NCBI GenBank assembly: GCA_002286855.1
Contig: NRSV01000044.1
Span: 186,001 to 250,000, forward strand
DNA length: 64,000 bases
From: Bipolaris cookei
Lineage: Eukaryota > Ascomycota > Dothideomycetes > Pleosporales > Pleosporaceae
Direction of reading: 5' to 3'
Both the position numbers and the translations under genes were made by a program. Positions 36,746 through 49,027 of the stretch are shown here, piece after piece (positions within the stretch are counted from its first letter, which is position 1; each line of letters starts with the position of its first letter). The notes below the pieces were generated by a model. The model worked only from the letters and a program-made list of their open reading frames with translations, searched no databases and was not told the DNA's origin.

Positions 36746-37868
36746 TTTTGGAAAGATGGTTTACTTGTGGGGTAATAGAAAAGAATGAATGACTAGGATG
36801 AATGTTGAATGAATGAAAAAGTAGGTGAATGAAACAACTAAGACTGGAGAGAAAGCTTGATTATTTGCTTGGCTTTATAAAGAATTCACGATCTATCTCT
36901 TGGTCTCTTGGTGATTACCAGGACGGGAAAGCTAAGTCTAGAAGCGAGATGTGGGGGGGCCAGCCCCTGGAATGCGTTTATTGGTCGTTTCATGTTTACA
37001 GTCGATTACTAGTCATCTTGTTGCCATAATAGGGTATGTATCAAGGAATTTACGTTGAAACACGCCCACAATCGGTATCTAACGGTCCGATTACCGAGTG
37101 CACGGAACGACTTTTGAGAGCCTTGTGGGCTAGCCTTATTACATCTGTCTCATGTCTTCTCCGCTGCTTCCAGATGGCAAATTAAAAACGACCTTGCTTT
37201 CATTCCAGTACCGTGCAAGTTGCGACGGCACGTATTGAGAGATGAGAGGTCTCGGGCGGAGTGTCAAGATGTGACCGTGTGAGAGGCAGAGACCAATCCG
37301 TGGACCGTAGTGGTCCTATGCTGTTCTTGTTTGCTATATTCTCTATGATCTATGTTTATCTTTTTTCAATTTTGCGTAGCTCCTTTTCATCAGAATCGCC
37401 AGACAATCGTACGAGGGTTCTCACAGTAAGTAAGTCTCACCAGCCCTAACCCAGTCCAATGTATCAGTCAATGCTGTGCAAGACCCAGAGATTGACTTCA
37501 TATCCCGAGACAAGTTTTCGGGTCAGGCGTTTGGCGCCTTTCGTGCACGAAGTTGTGGAGAAGTTATTTTTAAACATGTGATTGAAGAAACAAAAAAGAA
37601 CTGTGTACTTCGTGCGCACAAATGTAGGTTGATGGTGAAAAAAGGTGACGTACTGGAGAACTTTCTACTACTGTCATTTTTCCCGTTGACTTATTGAGAT
37701 TAAAGGTTCCTCCCAGAACATGGAACAGAAACCTTGATTCGAAAAATAAGCGAGGTGCTTCTACTTCTAACTATAAGAACAAAGTGGAGATGTTAATACT
37801 TACTGTTCTTTTTTTGCGAGGATGGCTCTGTGTTATGGACTCGATAGGACTTACATATTTGGGTAGTA
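36746..37868. other. Upstream region of the expansin-like gene
   Basis: Contains the CTTTATAAAG site at 36873-36882 and otherwise no gene. Short frames on the plus strand (for example 37476-37697) lack any recognisable motif. Confidence 0.45.
36873..36882 (-). promoter_or_regulatory. Candidate TATA box of the expansin-like gene
   Basis: Palindromic CTTTATAAAG, 128 bp upstream of the ATG at 36745. Confidence 0.4.
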
Positions 37869-37870
37869 TA

Positions 37871-38694
37871 ACGTGGTTCACAAGTGAGCGGCCCACACCT
37901 CACCAGCGCGTCGACCTTATCACGACAACACGTTATGTCTCAACAACGCTCTACTCAAACTTCTTATACTGAATCAGATCTTCAGCTCGCTCTTTTTGAT
38001 ATCCAATTGCAACGTGTTCAAAGTCAAAGACGTGCTGCTTTTATCTATAACGTGCCTCGAAGAACTCTATCTTACCGACGCGCTGGAAGACGCGCCCAAC
38101 GCGACTGCGAACCAAAATCAAAGCTTCTAGATAAGCTAGAAGAGGAGGCTATATTTAAGCGTATTCTCGAAGAGTCTGCACGAGGATTTGTGCCTACAAA
38201 GGCCGAAGTTCGAGTAATGGTTGATAAACTATTGCATGAGCGGGAGAGCAACCCTACTGGCAAGAACTGGGTTGATAACTTTGTCAAGCGAACTCCTGAG
38301 CTCCGTACGCACTGAAGACGTCCTTATGATCACCAGCGAGCCACCTGCGAGGATCCAGCGGCTATCCAGCGCTGGTTCGACTTAGTCCAGACGACAAAAC
38401 AGAAGTGGGGTATTGTGGACGATGATTAGCTGAACGGGCGGGTAGTGGTGAAAGTGCGTCGAAGAGGGTGCGAGGAGAGAGGCGGTGTGGGCGTTGCAAG
38501 CAGACTGGACATAATGCTTGTACCTGCGCAGTTGAGATAGATAGTGCAAGTGATAGCGGCAATTCTGACGATTAATCTAGTCTATTATAATAGTTTATTA
38601 ACTGGGATAAAAGTGCGTGATAATGGGTGAAAGTTGTCGCGCTGGTGGGGCGTGGGCCGCTCACTTGGGTGGGCCGCTCGCTTGTGAACCACGT
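37871..38694 (+). mobile_element. Internally deleted pogo/Fot1-type DNA transposon (824 bp)
   Basis: Inverted ends begin ACGTGGTTCACAAG and the element is flanked by TA on both sides (37869-37870 and 38695-38696), the target duplication of pogo/Tc1 elements. It keeps the start of the transposase (ATG at 37935, HTH region with VPRRTLSYRRAGRR) and its very end, a CCHC zinc knuckle (CGRCKQTGHNACTC). The middle, including the catalytic domain, is deleted just after the WGIVDDD motif. A TGA at the place where the longer copy at 51530-53342 has TGG suggests a C-to-T type nonsense change. Near the right end a GGGCCGCTC-CTTG unit is doubled. It is non-autonomous and close to a MITE in behaviour. Confidence 0.9.
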
Positions 38695-38696
38695 TA

Positions 38697-39017
38697 TCAT
38701 TTTATTTAAAAACTGTGCCAAGCAAGTCAAGTTGACTTTGAAAACTTGCTTGACTTGCTAGTTGCGAACTCTGCAGACTGCCAGCTCGTCCACATGGGCT
38801 CATGAAGAAAAGAGAAAGAGAAAGAGAGACCTGACAGTCACTAGGTTTTTTTGGGGCCTTGCGCATGGTCTGTAGATTATGCCAATCCATTGGAGTATAG
38901 AAAATTTAAAGAACAAGGGGGACTTCCCCCAGTCTCGAAACTATAAAATACATGTGAGATATTCCATCTCGCCCCTGCACAGTAACATTCTGTCTTTCAA
39001 GGAAAAACCCTGCATAC
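38697..39017. other. Intergenic with inverted repeat
   Basis: 3' flank of the chitinase gene. It holds the inverted repeat at 38721-38759 and a purine-rich AGAGAAAGAGAAAGAGAGA run near 38812. No gene seen. Confidence 0.5.
38721..38759. repeat. Short inverted repeat AGCAAGTCAAG / CTTGACTTGCT
   Basis: Perfect 11-bp arms at 38721-38731 and 38749-38759 with a 17-bp loop. It sits 25 bp beyond the deleted pogo element and could be a transcribed hairpin near the chitinase 3' end or a residue of an older insertion. Confidence 0.6.
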
Positions 39018-42000
39018 TTAAAACGGTCCAGCTGCCCCGTAGCCTGCCCCTGTTCTCCACAAGCCCTGAAAGTTACTCAGCAACCATCTCACTCGGTTTG
39101 TATTTCCCGGGTTGAATCTGTGGGGGACCTGGTTGCTGTGAAGAAATACCAGATTCTGAGCCGATATGGGCCCTTGGGGGGTCAAGACGTTTTGCAACCA
39201 GTTAATTCCCGCATTGTCACTGCCATAAGATGCTCTGTACTTGGGTTCTGTGGCCTGGAGCCACATAGCAGCAGTGCCCTCAATTTCAGACAGATGCTTG
39301 TCAATCCAGTAGCAGTATAGATCGCGCAGCCCTGCTTGGGGATCACCGGCACCACGCTGTGGTCTACCTAGCTGTCCATTGTTCCCAGCTCCGTTGCCGT
39401 TCCAATTGAAGCTAGTATCGAAATCGTGGAGAATTTCTTCCATAAACTGCGATGATTCGACGAATTTGGGCCAAATCCAGGTGTTACGCATGTACGAGAA
39501 TACAGCAGCCGTGTTTCGGTGCATCTTTCGTGTGTTAAGGTTATTGTTTTCGTTGTCGGATGAAATAGTTTTGCCGGCGAACAAATGCTCTTTTCTACCG
39601 TTCATACCTTTATCGGCCAGTGCGAGGCCGCCAGGGTTGTGGTCGCCCCCTAGGCCGTGGGTCATTTCGAAAAAAGTAGATTGCTCAACCCACCCAGGGG
39701 CTACATGAGGGGCTACTACGGTGGGATTCATTCCAATGAGAACGTTATCCACCCAAGCTCGTGAAGGAGCTGTGTAGCCACCAGGAAGTGGCCCATTAAT
39801 AAGCCATTCAAAGAAGATTGGCAACATTTGTACCTCGTAAATATGCTCGGCTTGTAGAAGTCAGTACAATAATATTTTGGCCACGGAATGTGCGTGATGC
39901 TAGAGAGAGAAACTTACTGACGTATTGCGAGGTATCTGTCTGAGCAGAAGTAAGTTTCTCTATCGTCACTGGGCATGGACCAGTCCCGCTTCTGAAGCCG
40001 AACCACTTGTTCACGCCGTTTTGTTTACTTGCCGCGCCGCAAGACTTGTAAGTTCCGCAAGGAAGGTATTGGCCCGCCCAACGGACATATTTTGTGTCGC
40101 GCTTCTCCAGATGATGCGATTCGGTTTCGTTCCCGACAATATGATCGACCTGAATGTCGCGCTTGTCAGGAGTATCCATAGGACAACTTGCTCCCTTGCC
40201 GTAAGGATCAAGCCAACAGGAGTCAGCACGCTTTTCGAGACTCTCACCATCATCATCGCCACACAATGGACATGGAGGAATATCGCCCACGTCAATAGCT
40301 CCTGGGCAGTTCAATCCCTCCAAGCGAGGCACTAAAGGACCATAGACTTTAGCCCTCTTCGCAAGTTTGCTCGTGGTGTTCCTGCTCTCGCCCCGCATTA
40401 TTGATGAACGTCTTCTAGAAGCCCGTGCAATTTGTATATTGCCTGGATCATGCTCAAAATCCCGCTTTTTAGAGAGATCTATACATGCTGGCTGATCACC
40501 AGTAGGATAGAGTTGAACATCGTCGATAGGGACGATAGGAAATGGTGAGTTGGGAAGGGCCCAGCTGAACTCGGACGGAGCGTCGATAGTTGCATAAAGA
40601 TCGGCTCCAGCATCTACGCCGTAGCAGAACGAAGACTCACTATTCACCTTCAACTCTGCGTGGAAAGTGACATGGCCGTCAGCCACAAGGTTGACAGCAC
40701 AGCTGTCAATTGGAATGAAGTCTTTGTTGAAATCGATGCCAAATGTTATCGTCGGCTTGACATGGGCGGTAAGGTGGCCCTCAAGCGTAAGGCCATAATC
40801 GAACTCAGGCTCGAGAACGTTCTGCGTACCTTTCTTCTCCGGGGTTTTGGATGCTTCAGGATCCCATTCGTCATTTGCGACTGGATAAGTTTGCCGGATA
40901 TCCCACTCCGCCAGCTTGACCTTACTCTCAAAGTTAACACCTAATGTTGCCTGACCTTCAAGTCTTCCGAAGAGCTTGAAATTTGGTCCAATGGTGACGA
41001 TGCCGGGTACTGCGAAGGCTGCGCCGAACCTATCGGCAGAGAACATCATGATATCGCCAGTATCAAACATGGCAGTGACGGCTGCGTCGATGACGAACGT
41101 AGCATCTACCTCGCCCTTGGTACGGAAGTACAGGAATGAATCGCTGAGGTCGATGAGGGTGCCAGGATTACCAAGTGTGGCAACAAGAGTAAAGCCGTAA
41201 TTGACGTCAACATCGACATGACACTCTGCTTTCACTTCCAATTTGGCGGCTACATTGGGGCAAGTCAGTCGCTGGTCGATGATCTTGAGTATGAAATCGT
41301 CGGAGTACGTGTGGCTAAGGTCTAGTCCGCCAGAGACGCCATTGATGATACCCTTGAGCCAGTCAATAATATCACTGCCGAACCAACGTTTGTGCAGCTC
41401 TTCTTTGGAAAGCCCGCCAAAATGCGCATCGTCTCGCCATTCCTCTTCCAACCAACGTTTGTGACTGCCTCCTACTTCATCCAAACTTCTCTTTCGTCGC
41501 TTACTGCTCGCAGTCTTGTTGACTATATTGTTCCAATACTCTGGTTCGTTGCTGAAGTCGATTCTCATCTGAGTATTGCCAAGATCGCGTGGAACTCTCT
41601 TGAATTGATAATCGAATGTCAAGTCGTAAATAGGATCAACCATTGTCATACCGCGCTTCACTAGGTGGTGAGGCAAGCTCTGATCTTTGCTGAGCTCAAG
41701 CGTCTTCACCACGGCATATTTGCCCGGTCCGCAGCCAGCAGGCATCTCGACAATGGTACCAGGAGCTCCATGCCCGAGGTATATCTTGTCGCAGTTGGAT
41801 GATTCGCTTCGATCAGTGCACATCATTCTCACAGTATGCTCCCCCTCAGTTACTGAATCGAAACAATCGAAAACCTCCCAATGAGAGCCATCGCGCTTGT
41901 CGAGGGATACTTGTAAGGTATCTGGACTCGTGAGGACAACAAAACCAAAAGGTGCGTTGTCAGGTTGCTCTGCGAATGGTACAGTGTTACTTCCACCGTA

Positions 42001-44581
42001 GGTTGGATCCGTCTTAAGATTGAATTCGGTATCTGCTTCGGCCTCGGGCGGAGGGTTGCTGAAGAGAAAGTCGAGCGGTACCGGCAAGAACGGGGATTTT
42101 CCATCTGGTGGATCGCAGCAGTACGTGCGTTGGCGCTCAGGATGCCAAAAGCCGCAGTCTTCACCCTCTCCTTCGTATAGGGTAGTTATGGCCACTTGCC
42201 AGCCAGTGTCACAGTGGTTGTCGAAGCAGCTACCAGGCTTACCGTGCCAAGCGCAATTCTTCCACCCTTCTTCTTTGCTGCAGCAGAGTTTGCGTTTCTG
42301 ATTCTTGCTGCATGTATCGTACGCCCATGTCATCTCATTGTGAGTGTCAGGGCAGGAGCCACCACAGTCAGTCCAGCCACAATCAGGCATCTGTGCTTCT
42401 GCCTTGCAACAATAAAATTTGCGGCCATCCATACATTTGCCCCAGTCGCCGTATAGGGATGATTGTAGAGCGACCTCGCCAGAATGGCATTGGCCATTAC
42501 ACCATGGCTCACCACCCCTCCATTCGCTAGAAGTTGTCAGTATTTGATTTTCAATGACATATCAAAGTTGAGACTTACCAGTCTTCTGCCTTGGGGGCTG
42601 ATGCAAGTGGACAACATAATGTGGATACCCTGAAAGACCCATCCCAGAAATCCTCGTCCTCGCATTGGGTTTGCGTGACAGGAACCTCACCTAGTTTGCA
42701 ACTACCAACCCCACATTCTGTGACTCTACATTGTCCAGTACCAGCATCTTGCCAGTTGTCTGCTGTGGTTGCCTCCTCAGCTCTCGCTCCAAGCTGCTCG
42801 GGATATATAACCGCCTCGAGCGCATCAAGCTGCTTTGTGTCTAAGTCGATAGCCCAAATGAGTATACCACCGAGACCAATGGCGTTGAAATACTCAATCT
42901 TTTGCTGGAATGTCTCGAAGTCGTCATAAGATACCCATTGATCACCGCCCCATGTGATATATTTGACACCGTGTTCTTTGTCATAATACGGGGTGAGGTC
43001 GTTCTGCTCGATAATATCCATGATCTCCGAATACGAGAGAGTTCCAGAATTGTCAGTACACAAGCCGGGAGAGGCACCGCCCTTGAAGGGACAACCGGGC
43101 TGCGAACATGCAGGATTTGCCAGCTGGAACGACCGACCGTAGAAGCCGAGCCCTATGTTGATCTTTTCGGCTTCTACGCCATTTCGCCACAGGAGGTCTA
43201 GAGCTTTACCAATCTCGGTGAGGTTCGTGTGAGCGAGAACCTGAGCCCCGATAGGATTTTCACCATCCCAAACACCGTGCAAGTCGTAAGCCATAAGGTT
43301 GACGAAGTCCGCAGCTTCTGAGCTGGCCTTAATGTCAAAATGTCGCATGTACTGAGTAATGAGGCTTAAAGTCAGTATTTTTTTTCACAAATAGAGCGAT
43401 TGCCAGACTGTACTCACCCAGTAGCTAGTAGGAGCTGTAAAAGAGATCTCTTTATGAGAACCCCCTGACTTATCAAACTCGGTACGCATTTCCTTCATGA
43501 GTTTAGTAAGATTTTCGCCGTCATTAGGATTTCCACCACGGTCGGTAGCTCCCGGATATTCCCAATCTAAGTCTATACCATCGAAGCCGTAACGATTGAG
43601 GAAAGTGAGGAGCTTTTCGATGAATAGTGCCCGTTTGGTGGGTGTTGAGGACAAGTCGCTAAATACTGGCTGCCATATCGTGTTATTGTCATTGAAGGTC
43701 CAGCCTCCGAGGGCAATGATGACTTTGAGTCCGGGGTTCTTCTGCTTGAGACTAGCGAATTCAGTGAATGTGTCTGTGGAGAGGGGTTTGCCGTCGTCCA
43801 TGGGAATAATGTCGTATGTGCTTGGACGGATGTACCCAAACGAGTAATATATGTGAGTTAAACTGCCGACTGGAATGTCTTGCATTCTCATACCAATGCA
43901 GTTCTTCTGGTGGTTCCATGCCTCGTAGTATCCAATGATGCGTTTTTGAACATTGCCGCCCGATGCACCACTGTTGGGCTGTTCGCAATTGCTCTGACAG
44001 CTCGTTTCCTCGTCGTTGGTAACCTTACAGAACTCATCTGTCATGCCACAGAATCCAAATTGACTGCAACAGACGTTCAGAGGACACTCCTTGTTGGGGG
44101 GATCCGAATTACGACCGCATTCAGCATGGGCATCGCAATTACTCCAGCAAACATCGTTAGGGGACTGGCCATTTGTTCCACAAGACTTCTCTCCGAAGCC
44201 GCAGTATCCAGATTTGGCGCAACAAGCTCCGTTACTGCATGGTTTGTTCTCGTTGCAAGAGTAAGGATCATCTGCTTGGCGTGTGTTGAGGCCAGAGGGC
44301 TCAATGCCAAAATTTGATGACGTTGCCGGAGCTCGCGCCTTTGAGGTTATATGTTCGTCAAGTTTACATACTCCCTCTGTAGGCTTAATCTTGGCGATTA
44401 CATCATCCTGATGATAAAAGCCTGTTGGAATCGGTAAACAGATAGACTCCTGTATTGTGGCACCATTGGTTGCCCGTTGATGCTTATGGGCATTTTTGTG
44501 ATGATGACCATATCTGGGGGACGCTGTGGTCGTGGTAGCCAGGAGAAGGCATTTCAAGAGAAAAGATGACAAGTAGACCAT
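39018..44581 (-). CDS. GH18 chitinase with chitin-binding modules and killer-toxin-like C-terminus (1792 aa, 4 exons)
   Basis: Exons 44581-43418, 43351-42579, 42526-39918 and 39850-39018; introns of 66, 52 and 67 bp with donors GTGAGT, GTAAGT and GTAAGT. Residues 1-21 are a signal peptide. Two Cys-rich hevein-type (CBM18) modules lie at about 109-200. GH18 runs from about 215 to 560 with the catalytic FDGIDLDWEYPG motif (acid Glu341). Cys-rich segments follow (C-x-K-E-E-G-W-K-N-C and similar, about 600-760). The second half has the layout of the C-II chitinase group related to the alpha/beta subunit of the Kluyveromyces killer toxin. Many Lys-Arg pairs in this half (EKRADSCW, DKRDIQ, EKRDTK, AKRAKV, SKRRKRS) suggest Kex2 processing. 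The enzyme should cut chitin outside the cell. Because the killer-toxin relatives use their chitinase to reach target cells, a role in fungal competition is an inference. Confidence 0.9.
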
Positions 44582-45889
44582 GTTAGGACACCATGGGCAA
44601 GCAGAGTGCTTGCAAATCCCTATGTGGTCTGTCAGTGAATGAGATCCTTTTACTCGATTGCTTATGGTTGAGAAATTTACCTTTTAAATTGCTTCAAGAA
44701 CTACAGTTGACCAGGGGAAAGAGAATGAAAAGTGATTTAACAACGGAGTTCATAGGAGAGATATTAAGCGGCTCGAAGAGACAGTTTGGCGTAACATGTG
44801 GATGCAAGAGGCATAGTAGGCTTTACAGTCTCCCTTGGGCATTCTGCAGCGAATGTGGGTCAGCATCACTGGGACCAGTTCTTGACCCTGCATATCGATT
44901 GCAGGGTTGAGGTGTGGCTGCGGAGACAGATTTGAACAACCCCCTTTTCCCTGCAGGGCAGACCAAGCCCTAAATCTCACATAGGCAGTCCCTTCGATCG
45001 TTAATGAAGCCAAGAGATCAGGGGAATATATGTTAGTAAATGAACTTTGCAGATTGTATGCAAGTGCCGAGGTGTAGTATTCAGCGGGGCCACGGGAGAT
45101 TGCCGATCGTTCCCTGCGCAGGTCAGGTACAAGAACGGTCCCTGCAGTAAAAAGATTATCTGCCAAGTGTAGCCCAAAGAATCTTCTTATGCTGCCAAGT
45201 ACATCCAGAATCGCCTTATTCGGAGGAATGGGAAGACAGGATGTTAACGGTGGACATAGTCAATCTATATTCAGAAGGATTTCCTGGGCAGCACTACTTA
45301 GTTAGAAATCATTCAGCGGCAATAAGTTTGAGATTTAATGAGTATTGCGACATGATTATTTATTTAACTATTAATCATAGGATACCCAGCTAGCTGTGCA
45401 ATTTCCTGTAGAGATTCAATTGAGCAGATAGGAATTATTTGAAAGTAAGGCGTGCAGTACAGGATAATTATTGACACTAATCTTGGCCCCCAGTGCCAAG
45501 AAGAGGCCGGTGCTATTGGCTAGGCAAAGAGGAAAAATCACTTGGGGGCGGAAACATCCATTTGACGCGCGGTGATCTACCTTCGTTTCTCAATTTGTTT
45601 TAATATCAGGCGTACGGATGTATGCACTTGTCTAGGCTTCGGGAGCCATGGGACGGGACGCCCTCGCCTTACTATTGGTGGCACCCCCTGATTTTGCCTC
45701 GGAGGCTGCTTTCATCCGCCACGGTACGGCTCCCACTAACACTTCCGTTCATTTCTTATAACGCACACTATGGTGGCCTTATATGCACGCTCCTGGGGTA
45801 GAGGCGTCTTCTGGCAGCACGGGCTTCATGTTCCCATGATGTATCAGATCCCCTAGTAGTGCTCGTGGACCGACAGTCCATCATCAGTA
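44582..45889. promoter_or_regulatory. 1.3 kb bidirectional region between chitinase (-) and LysM gene (+)
   Basis: The only DNA between the two start codons. A plus-strand frame at 44593-44910 and a minus-strand frame at 44750-45166 are open by chance and lack motifs. The arrangement implies shared control of the two chitin-active genes. An AT-rich stretch (45340-45480) lies in the middle, and a TTATATG word sits about 110 bp before the LysM ATG. Confidence 0.55.
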
Positions 45890-48757
45890 ATGTCACTCAT
45901 GATGTCGCTACAAGCAGCTTTGTTGCATGTGGCCATTTTCACACTTTTAGCAAGCTGCAATGCCTTTCAATTCATCACCAAAAACACATTGCCATCCAAC
46001 AACCTCTCCGCTAATTGTATCGCCAGTTTGACAAAAGATATCCCAAACTGTCCACGCCAGATCAGCACTTTCGCAACAAGGTCATATTTTGAAGCTGATG
46101 CTCTTGAAGAAGCCTGTACAGCCGATTGCGCAGCTTCGCTATCTGCGTATAGCTCAGCAGCCAATAGCGCGTGTGGTTCCACGGATGTTTACAATATCAC
46201 TGATACGCGCGCTGCACCCATCTCGTTCGTTCCAGAATTACTCTACTACTACTTCAACCGGACTTGCCTACAAGATGGAGATCGTTGGTGTAATCGAGTC
46301 GCATATGAGATGTCAAATGGTACTACGCCATCTCTACGCATGTTTAGTGGCAACGAGACGGCCAGTTTGAATGAATCTGCCAAAGCCATTCCATCTCCAA
46401 ACATTAGTAAGTTAAATATTAAATACCCAATAACCATTGTGCGTTCTAGAATCTGGATCATTGCACATTGCTGAAATTCTATCGGTATTCATCTCACAAT
46501 TTCATAGGAAGACAAGAGCAAATGGAGATCGACATGTGCGATAATTGTGTGATCAAGACATACCAGTTCCAGGCCGGATCACCCATCAACGGCGGATACG
46601 CACTTCAGGCAAACTACAGCTCTTTGACGGCAAGCTGTTCGAAAACTGGATTTCCTTTAGCGACCTCGACAGCCCCTTTTGAAGGGTAAGCAATCATTGT
46701 GAACATATCATGAACCATGCCTCTAACTTGACCAGACCAACTCCCACGAGCACTGCGCCGGAAAAATGTACCGGCAAGACGTACACAATTAAGTCTGGCG
46801 ACACTTGTCGATCAATCTCTGAAGCCCAGAGCATCGCTACGTCTTGGCTTCTTGCGGATAATGGGCTGAAGGCATTTTGTGCAGAGTTCCCTACTACGGG
46901 CGAGCTCTGCGTCCAGAATACCTGCAGCATCTATACAGTCCAACAGAATGACACTTGTCTCGATATAGCGAAGGCGAACAGGATAAGCCAGGTGCAATTA
47001 TATACATGTACGTCCATTCATTCCAAGTGGGGAAGAAGACCTCCTTAGAAACATCCAAACCAGCTTACTAAGTTACCCTTCGTGATCAGGGAACCCTGTC
47101 CTTGGATATCTATGCAACAGAATCGAAAAGTCCGTCGATGATACTATTTGTGTAACTCCGCCGGGTGACCAAGACTTCGAGCTCAACCCAACAACAACAT
47201 TAATTCCCACGCCTATACCCACTGCAACGCCGACTGCAGTCCCTATCCCCGGCGACCTCGCCAACGGTACCAACACCCATTGCGCCAAATTCTACCAAGT
47301 CCAGCCAGAAGAATACTGCAACCTTCTCGTCATCAAGTTCAGCATCAGCCTCGACGACTTCCGCTTCCTCAACCAAGGTATCAATGACAACTGCACGAAC
47401 CTCTTTGCATTTGAGAGCTACTGTGTCGAGCCTGTGGGCCCTGTGAATGAGTACCCCGGCCATCCCGACTACCTGCCTCCTGCAACATCTGTGGCGGAGA
47501 TACCGTACGATAGCCTCCCCAAGGCAACGTATACCGCGCCTCCAATACTCGGGTTGCCAACCCCATCGCCATTGGCTAAGGGTACGAGGAAAGATTGTTT
47601 CTTGTTCATGAACGGCGCAAACCTGACCGTTTCCGAAACTATACTACAAGCGTATTCATCGTCTTGTGAGGCGCTTGCTACAGGATGGGGAATCTCGTTA
47701 GAGCAATTGGAAAACTGGTAAGCATCTCTTTGACAGCCCATAATTGGTAGATACTATGTAGAAAGGCGTACGGAGTACTGACAGCAAACTAGGAACCCAT
47801 CTCTCGTGACTAACTCTACAGACTGCGCGCCAGCGAAAGACCTTCGGTACTGCATGGCAGCTTTCAATGGCGGGTCGACTGTGAATGCCACGTTGCCTGA
47901 AGAAACGGGAGACTTCTATCCGATCAGAGATGGTGTTATCGAGGGATGTGTCGAATACGAGGCTGTCGTCCCGCCAATGACTTGCCAGTCATTCCTAGAT
48001 AGAAACCACATCACCATCGCGCAGTTGTACAAAATGTTCGTTGTCAAGCCCCGTTCCAAGCACCCCTCTTTCCCCCAGCTCTTCCTAATTCTTACACACA
48101 TAAATTTACGATAACACATTGGCTGATTTAAGTTATCGTTTTGTAGGAATCCCGCAGTCGGACCAGATTGTACGGGTCTGTGGCTCAGTAAGACATTCCC
48201 TCCCCCTTCCCCCATCATTCCAGTCATTCAATCCCATCTGACAACTTTTCTCTTTTGCTCTTTAGACTATCGCTACTGTGTCAGTATGAACGCCGTACCA
48301 ACCGACATAGTCTCCAGCACCGCGCCAACACCCACACCCACATCCGCACCGTCGAGCTCCGTACCACCCACGTCCACCGCGCCAGCAATACCCGGTCCGA
48401 CACATCCCGGCACAGTTGCTAATTGCAATAAATGGCACGTTGTCGGTTGTAAGTACTCATTTGCTGTCCCTGTTCCAGAAGAACTCCGGGGCCTGCGTAA
48501 ATATTAAAACATGAGTTTCGCTAATGAGCGTTGCTAGCCGGTGATACTTGCTGGACTATCTCGCAACTTTATGGTATCGGCCTTGATACATTTTATAAAT
48601 GGTGAGTTGGTGTGATTAGGCCATAAGCTGGCTAGCGTGCTAGGCTGTTTTTGCGGTGCTAATTAATTTGCTATTACGTAGGAATCCTGCTATCCAGAAC
48701 GATTGCGCGACGAATTTCTGGCCCGATTATGCGTACTGTGTGGGCGTCTCGACTTAA
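45890..48757 (+). CDS. Secreted multi-LysM chitin-binding protein (733 aa, 9 exons)
   Basis: Exons 45890-46406, 46508-46685, 46736-47007, 47090-47717, 47793-48035, 48147-48187, 48266-48448, 48538-48601 and 48682-48757. All introns are 50-111 bp, and the phases join. A signal peptide covers about residues 1-25. A long N-terminal Cys-containing region with several N-glycosylation sites follows. Then come about six LysM-type units, recognisable by TYTIKSGDTC, YTVQQNDTCLDIAK, YQVQPEEYCN, a divergent unit ending WNPSL, YEAVVPPMTCQSF and WHVVGSGDTCWTIS, most followed by W-N-P and a Cys. Several LysM units are split by an intron inside the W-N-P codon (TG/G). One has ATG instead of TGG (intron donor GTTCGT). 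LysM units bind chitin or its oligomers. The divergent chitinase neighbour points to a joint role, for example shielding the fungus's own wall or targeting a rival's. Confidence 0.88.
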
Positions 48758-49027
48758 TCTTGATTCTGCATGTTCTGTTGGTGAAGGGGCTATGTAGGAA
48801 ATGTAGTGTTTTTGTACTCTCTAGTAAGGTTACATGGGGGCAAACGGACTATGCAGAGCAAGGGAATGGATGCATAATATAGGGAGCTGTAGTTGCCATT
48901 TATTCAGCTAGACATGCACATTGACAGAGATATCATGTGATGAAGTTACTTGACATATCCAGTAGAGACGTAATAGTAGCGACTTGGTTAAGGCGCGTTG
49001 GCCAGGCCGTTTACATCAGATATTTCC

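Noticed and set aside
44593..45166. Open frames in the chitinase-LysM promoter
   Set aside because: Two overlapping frames on opposite strands, neither with motifs or good starts. Kept as promoter DNA.
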